37,750 nt of DNA, taken from the NCBI GenBank assembly GCA_021772675.1, contig JAJFLO010000063.1:1-37750 (forward strand). Direction: 5' to 3'. Both the position numbers and the translations under genes were made by a program. Below the pieces are notes generated by a model, which ran no database searches, was not told the DNA's origin, and worked only from the letters and a program-made list of their open reading frames with translations. Below, in pieces: positions 33,913 to 37,750 of this stretch. Each line of letters opens with the position of its first letter. The stretch's first letter is position 1. This stretch comes from Verrucomicrobiota bacterium. GTDB lineage: Bacteria; Verrucomicrobiota; Lentisphaeria; JABSQK01; JAJFLO01.

Positions 33913-35717
33913 TATTTATCTCCTGAATATTTTTTTCCGAAGATGAGCGAATTCGGATTGCGTTCTAACATTTCGACAAAAATGCGGATGGCCCTTGCTG
34001 TCTCGTCCAATTCCTCTGTTAGTTTATTAAATCGATATTGAAACGGTGAGTCAGGTTCAAGCATATTATTTAGGAGCGCGATGGTATCATCCGCTTTTTC
34101 CAGAGCTGCATTTCCAGATTTAACTGCTAACTCAAGATTTTTGGTTATGGGTTCAGCACGCTGGTCTAATTTTTGAGATATACTTTTGAAATTTTTCAAC
34201 GATTCCTTTAAGTCATTCAGCGCTGTTTCCATTCCCTGAGATTTCATCAAATTGTTTGCGTCCTTGAGTGTCTCGGTGAGGCCAGATTCATTAACAACCT
34301 TATCGATGCCATTGATGATATTTTTGATTTTCGGCATGTTCACCAGTTTGATTGCGCCTTCAGCAACGCCAAGGATTTCTTCTGAAATATTCTCTATATC
34401 AAATGATTCCAGTTTCGCCAGGATGTTCTTAACGGAGGTCGCAGTCTGCTCAAATGTTTTGGATTTGATTGTTGGTATTTCCGGGTAACTTCCGTCTTCT
34501 TTTTTCAAATTTATTGGAGTGTGCGGATGCAGATCCAATTCGATAAAAAGCTGACCTGTGATTAAACTGGCAGTTTGCAATTGTGCCCTTAATCCTTTGT
34601 CAATCAAACGACCTAGTACGTCAAAGGGATTATCATCCAGCAATTCGTCACTTTGGTCCCGGCCAATAATTCTTTCAGGCTCAATTTCGATGAGAACCGG
34701 AATCTTAAATGTGGAATTGGCGCTGTTAAACTTCAGGCGTATATCGACAACAGATCCGACCTTAATGCCTTTGAATTCTACAGGAGCGTTGACTTCGAGA
34801 CCTTTGACTGATCTTTCAAAGTAAAGAACATACATGATTTTTTTCGAAAACGATTCTTCATGAATGCTTTTGAAATCATCGTAAAGCGTAAAAATAAGTC
34901 CATCCAAATTTTCTTCGCTATTATGATCTTTGACATCTTGGCTGTCAAAGGCAATTCCTCCGTACAATAATGATTGAAGTGATTCCGTTTGTATCCTAAT
35001 GCCATCCGCACCGACCCACACATCGATACCGCTTACATTCCAAAATCGTGTATTACTTTGTATCAATTCATCGTAAGGCGCTTTAATAAATGCGTGAATA
35101 AAAATACTCTTACGGTCACTACCAACTTCATGGCCGAGAACTTCTCCAGCCAAAAGCCCCTGGTAGTATATAGGGGAACCAGTATCAATTGATCCGAGTT
35201 TTTTTGCAAGAAGCATGATCTTTCGTCCAGCTTCATCGGCTTTGATAACCGGCGCAACATCAAGTCCGATAAAGTTTCTATGTGGAGCGCCTTGACCCGG
35301 TTCAATTTCCAGGTACACACCGGATATTAAAGTGCTTAAGTTCGAGGCCCCACGTAACGTTACACGGGGTTTGACAATCCAGAAACGCGTATCGCGGCGT
35401 AGAAACAGTGATGCTTCTTTTGAAATACTGACTTTTAGGATGACATTTGAAAAGTCGTCACTAAAATGAATAGATTCAACGACTCCGATTTCGATATCTT
35501 TGTATTTTACTTTTGTTTTCCCAGCCTCAATACCTGCAGCAGTTCTAAATGTGATGGAAATTTCAGGACCTTTTTCTGACAGAGTCTTAAATACGATCCA
35601 GCCGCCAATTATGGCGGTGACAACAGGGATAAGCCAAACCAGGGAGGGTCCCGATCTCTTTGTTATTTCGGGTGCTGGGGCTGAATATTCCGTAGTACTT
35701 TCAGTGTGTTTATCCAT
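33912..35717 (-). CDS. pqiB: PqiB-type MCE-domain lipid transport protein
   Basis: PqiB forms a periplasm-spanning hexameric channel between the inner and outer membranes. The 601-residue protein has one N-terminal TM (about 24-45, LVWLIPVVTAIIGGWIVF) and three MCE/MlaD domains: GPEISITFRTAAGIEAGKTK (from about 50), the second near 165-260 (IDTGSPIYYQGLLAGEVLGH) and the third near 290-400 (VNAPVEFKGIKVGSVVDIRL, LITGQLFIELDLHP). A long helical C-terminus (about 430-590) is predicted to build the needle. E. coli PqiB is 546 residues, so this one is slightly longer. Its start overlaps pqiA by 8 bases. Confidence 0.95.
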   Translation of the reverse strand: MDKHTESTTEYSAPAPEITKRSGPSLVWLIPVVTAIIGGWIVFKTLSEKGPEISITFRTAAGIEAGKTKVKYKDIEIGVVESIHFSDDFSNVILKVSISKEASLFLRRDTRFWIVKPRVTLRGASNLSTLISGVYLEIEPGQGAPHRNFIGLDVAPVIKADEAGRKIMLLAKKLGSIDTGSPIYYQGLLAGEVLGHEVGSDRKSIFIHAFIKAPYDELIQSNTRFWNVSGIDVWVGADGIRIQTESLQSLLYGGIAFDSQDVKDHNSEENLDGLIFTLYDDFKSIHEESFSKKIMYVLYFERSVKGLEVNAPVEFKGIKVGSVVDIRLKFNSANSTFKIPVLIEIEPERIIGRDQSDELLDDNPFDVLGRLIDKGLRAQLQTASLITGQLFIELDLHPHTPINLKKEDGSYPEIPTIKSKTFEQTATSVKNILAKLESFDIENISEEILGVAEGAIKLVNMPKIKNIINGIDKVVNESGLTETLKDANNLMKSQGMETALNDLKESLKNFKSISQKLDQRAEPITKNLELAVKSGNAALEKADDTIALLNNMLEPDSPFQYRFNKLTEELDETARAIRIFVEMLERNPNSLIFGKKYSGDK

Positions 35718-37014
35718 CTATCAGCGGTCTTTCAAGGTTGTCCCAGATCAGTCGGGGATCGAAACATTGAGCAGCGAATATGGTAATGATAACCATTGTT
35801 GAAAAGAAAATAGCGCCTATTTCCGGTATTACAGAGGACAAGTATCCAAATTTTACCATTGCAACCAGAAACGCCAGAATGTAGATATCTACCATCGACC
35901 ATGCGCCAATGACCTCGGTAGCTCGATAAAGAACTGTATGATCCCGTGGCCGCCATGTCAGCTTCATTTTTACGACGATCATAAGATAGATTAACACAAT
36001 CAATTTAAGAACTGGAACCATAATGCTGGCAAAGAAAACGATCATTCCCAAAGGCCACATACCATCTTCAATTAAATGTTTGACCCCACTTATAATCGTA
36101 TCAGGGGCACCCATGCCAAATTGAATTATTGTCATAACAGGAAACGCATTTGCTGGAATCGAAAGTAGAAATGCAGCAACCACCAAGGCGCAGGTGCGAC
36201 TGAGGCTGTTTGATTTTCTGCTGTGAAGTGGTGCTTGGCAACGTGGACAAGAATAATGAACGTGATGATCATTCCCAGGTCGCGAAACAAGCATCGAACA
36301 GATATGACAACTCATCAAATTTCGTTCTGCCGCAGTCCTGCCAGGCCTACTGTTTCCAGGATCAATAGTTAAAAGCGGCCATATAATTGATGGATCAAGA
36401 TTGGTCCTCGCCGCTGAAATAATAATCAAAAGTACGCTAAAAAATCCCAGGGACACCCCCGGAATAACATCTGCAAGTTCAATCAGTTTGATAAATGCAA
36501 GCAGAAGCCCGAGCATAAACACCCCGAGCAGACTCCAGGGGGTCAATGCGTTTACCATTCGATATATCCGTGCCATATTCCAGGGTTGATATTGAAATTT
36601 TATTGGAATCAGGATATATAGCATGCCGCTGACAGTGAGAAAAGGAAACAAACAACTTGTCACAAATACCAGAATCCCCAGATCAGGCATTCCGTGCTGA
36701 ATTAATGAAATCGTCCCTGAAATAAAAATAGTTTCCTCCAGTCGTCCTCCTGCTTTAAGCGATATAAACGGAAATAGGTTCGCCAAAATAAGCAGCATCA
36801 ACGCGGTCAGATTTAATGCTAAACATCTATTTAGACTATTTGGAATGTTTTGATAAAGTTTGGCTCCGCAGCGAACACAAAGAGCTTTCCCTCTCGGCGG
36901 GAGCGGTTCTATTTTATGGAGATAATCACAATCATGACAGGCGATCAGTCCATTTGGGGCATCTTTGGTTGTTTTATCCAAGTGATTTATTTCAGTCATA
37001 CAGTCATCATTCAT
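35710..37014 (-). CDS. pqiA: PqiA-type inner-membrane protein with two zinc ribbons
   Basis: PqiA is the integral inner-membrane component that pairs with PqiB. The 434-residue protein consists of two tandem PqiA domains, each opening with a CxxC...CxxC zinc-ribbon motif: CHDCDYLH (C26, C29) and LCVRCG (C46, C49), then MSCHICSML and YSCPRCQAPLH in the second half. Each is followed by about four membrane helices; NLFPFISLKAGG and NAFPVMTIIQFGMG are the family's post-TM words. The start at 37014 or the ATG at 36999 are both possible; neither has a strong Shine-Dalgarno. It is first in pqiA-pqiB-pqiC. About 60 bases upstream lies the second copy of the 95-bp palindromic repeat. Confidence 0.94.
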   Translation of the reverse strand: MNDDCMTEINHLDKTTKDAPNGLIACHDCDYLHKIEPLPPRGKALCVRCGAKLYQNIPNSLNRCLALNLTALMLLILANLFPFISLKAGGRLEETIFISGTISLIQHGMPDLGILVFVTSCLFPFLTVSGMLYILIPIKFQYQPWNMARIYRMVNALTPWSLLGVFMLGLLLAFIKLIELADVIPGVSLGFFSVLLIIISAARTNLDPSIIWPLLTIDPGNSRPGRTAAERNLMSCHICSMLVSRPGNDHHVHYSCPRCQAPLHSRKSNSLSRTCALVVAAFLLSIPANAFPVMTIIQFGMGAPDTIISGVKHLIEDGMWPLGMIVFFASIMVPVLKLIVLIYLMIVVKMKLTWRPRDHTVLYRATEVIGAWSMVDIYILAFLVAMVKFGYLSSVIPEIGAIFFSTMVIITIFAAQCFDPRLIWDNLERPLIDG

Positions 37015-37071
37015 AGATGAATTGTTAACTTCAGCTAATTCAAAAAACTTGCTGAAGAAGGATTGCTACAG

Positions 37072-37166
37072 AGCTATACCGGCCGCCATCAGGTTTTCGA
37101 CAGGTTTTTGTAAAATTATTGCCTGAAATAAATAACGAATGTCGAAAAACCTACTGCTTGCAGTAT
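37072..37166. repeat. 95-bp palindromic repeat, copy 2
   Basis: It matches 23885-23979 with few changes (for example gccatcaggttttcgacagg and tgtcgaaaaacctactgctt are shared). It lies in the pqiA promoter region. Directly after it, the segment from 37170 resembles 21165-21230. Confidence 0.88.
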
Positions 37167-37233
37167 ACCCCGGATTTATCACAATACTTCTGTTACAAAT
37201 GTGTATATCGCATAAATTCAAAGTATTAACTTG

Positions 37234-37750
37234 ATAGTACAGGTAGTGTATTCTAAGTTGTTGCAAATTTGTTGGTAATAAATTTCCAAGATATCTTGAA
37301 TAAGGAGCATGTCCCGTTTGTAGTTCCGTCTTCAGGCGGAAGTCTCCGATGAGCTTTAGCGAGTCGATAGGTGCCATAAACTCGCTGAAGCGTCGTTAAG
37401 ACTTCCGTCTAAAGACGGGACTACGAACCTTACCCCGTCCGAGTTTTTCGTTGATTTGATTGTATAAGCACTTGTATTTTAAGTTACAATTGATGTGAGA
37501 CGAAAGCCCCGGCGCAGCCGGTTAAATTTATAGTATAGGTAGTGTATTCTAAGTTGTTGCAAATTTGTTGGAAATAAATTTCCAAGATATCTTGAATAAG
37601 GAGCATGTCCCGTTTGTAGTTCCGTCTTCAGGCGGAAGTTTTAGGAGAGCTTCAGCGATCCTGGGTTGAGATGTCCTCGCTGAAGCGTTGTTAAGACTTC
37701 CGCCTAAAGACGGGACTACAAACCTTACCCTGTCCGGGTTTTGATTGCGT
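37234..37750. repeat. 296-bp direct tandem repeat, reaching the window edge
   Basis: Positions 37234-37343 and 37530-37639 are 110-bp direct copies that differ at only two positions (c/t and t/a). The offset is 296 bp. Each is followed by a nested palindrome with outer arms gtagttccgtcttcaggcgg and a gacgggactac end. The intervening part (37414-37485) is, in reverse complement, nearly the same as 32708-32780, so the pqi operon is flanked by inverted copies. No gene is visible after 37014. Confidence 0.92.

Noticed and set aside
37066-37377. 103-codon minus-strand open frame upstream of pqiA
   Set aside because: It lies entirely in dispersed repeats (95-bp palindrome and tandem unit).

Overview
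The window looks like chromosomal DNA from a Gram-negative, repeat-rich bacterium. An outer-membrane porin, lipoproteins, a PqiABC inter-membrane lipid transport locus and an RND exporter with a LolA-like partner all imply two membranes. Base composition looks AT-rich (by eye about 40% GC). The phylum cannot be fixed from the sequence alone. No rRNA, tRNA or CRISPR array was recognised.

Layout. (1) 1-890: non-coding DNA and a decayed IS5-type insertion sequence. (2) 929-11607: DNA repair block, with recB on the minus strand and, divergently, an ImuA-like / ImuB-like / DnaE2 translesion 'mutasome' cassette. (3) 11606-12252: a GxxExxY PD-(D/E)XK-like gene tightly bracketed by two CGCAAAG-type palindromic repeats. 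(4) 12326-14866: a LuxR-type response regulator and a 7TM histidine kinase, then (15294-20768) a 1824-residue secreted protein with Calx-beta, LamG and PKD/REJ-like modules. (5) 20769-22802: about 2 kb with no gene, packed with miniature elements and palindromes. (6) 22803-28472: an M48 lipoprotein protease, a phosphate-selective-type porin, and a PhnD-like binding protein translationally coupled to a hybrid-sensor-type histidine kinase (no receiver domain). (7) 32157-28532 (minus): LolA-like protein and an MMPL/RND exporter carrying a C-terminal cyclic-nucleotide-binding domain. (8) 37014-33280 (minus): pqiA-pqiB-pqiC, flanked on both sides by the same repeat family in opposite orientation.

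The most striking property is the intergenic DNA. Nearly every spacer holds imperfect long palindromes built from short words, heptamer tandem arrays, or miniature inverted-repeat elements. These abut stop and start codons to within a few bases and in places appear to have supplied the first residues of proteins (ImuB, DnaE2). Four related miniature elements sit at YTAR tetranucleotides, two of them with identical 4-bp flanks, as expected of IS5-type transposition. The best candidates for something undescribed are the GxxExxY gene with its paired flanking hairpins, the repeat-infiltrated mutasome with a structured leader, and the porin / PhnD-like / kinase module, which has no ABC transporter.
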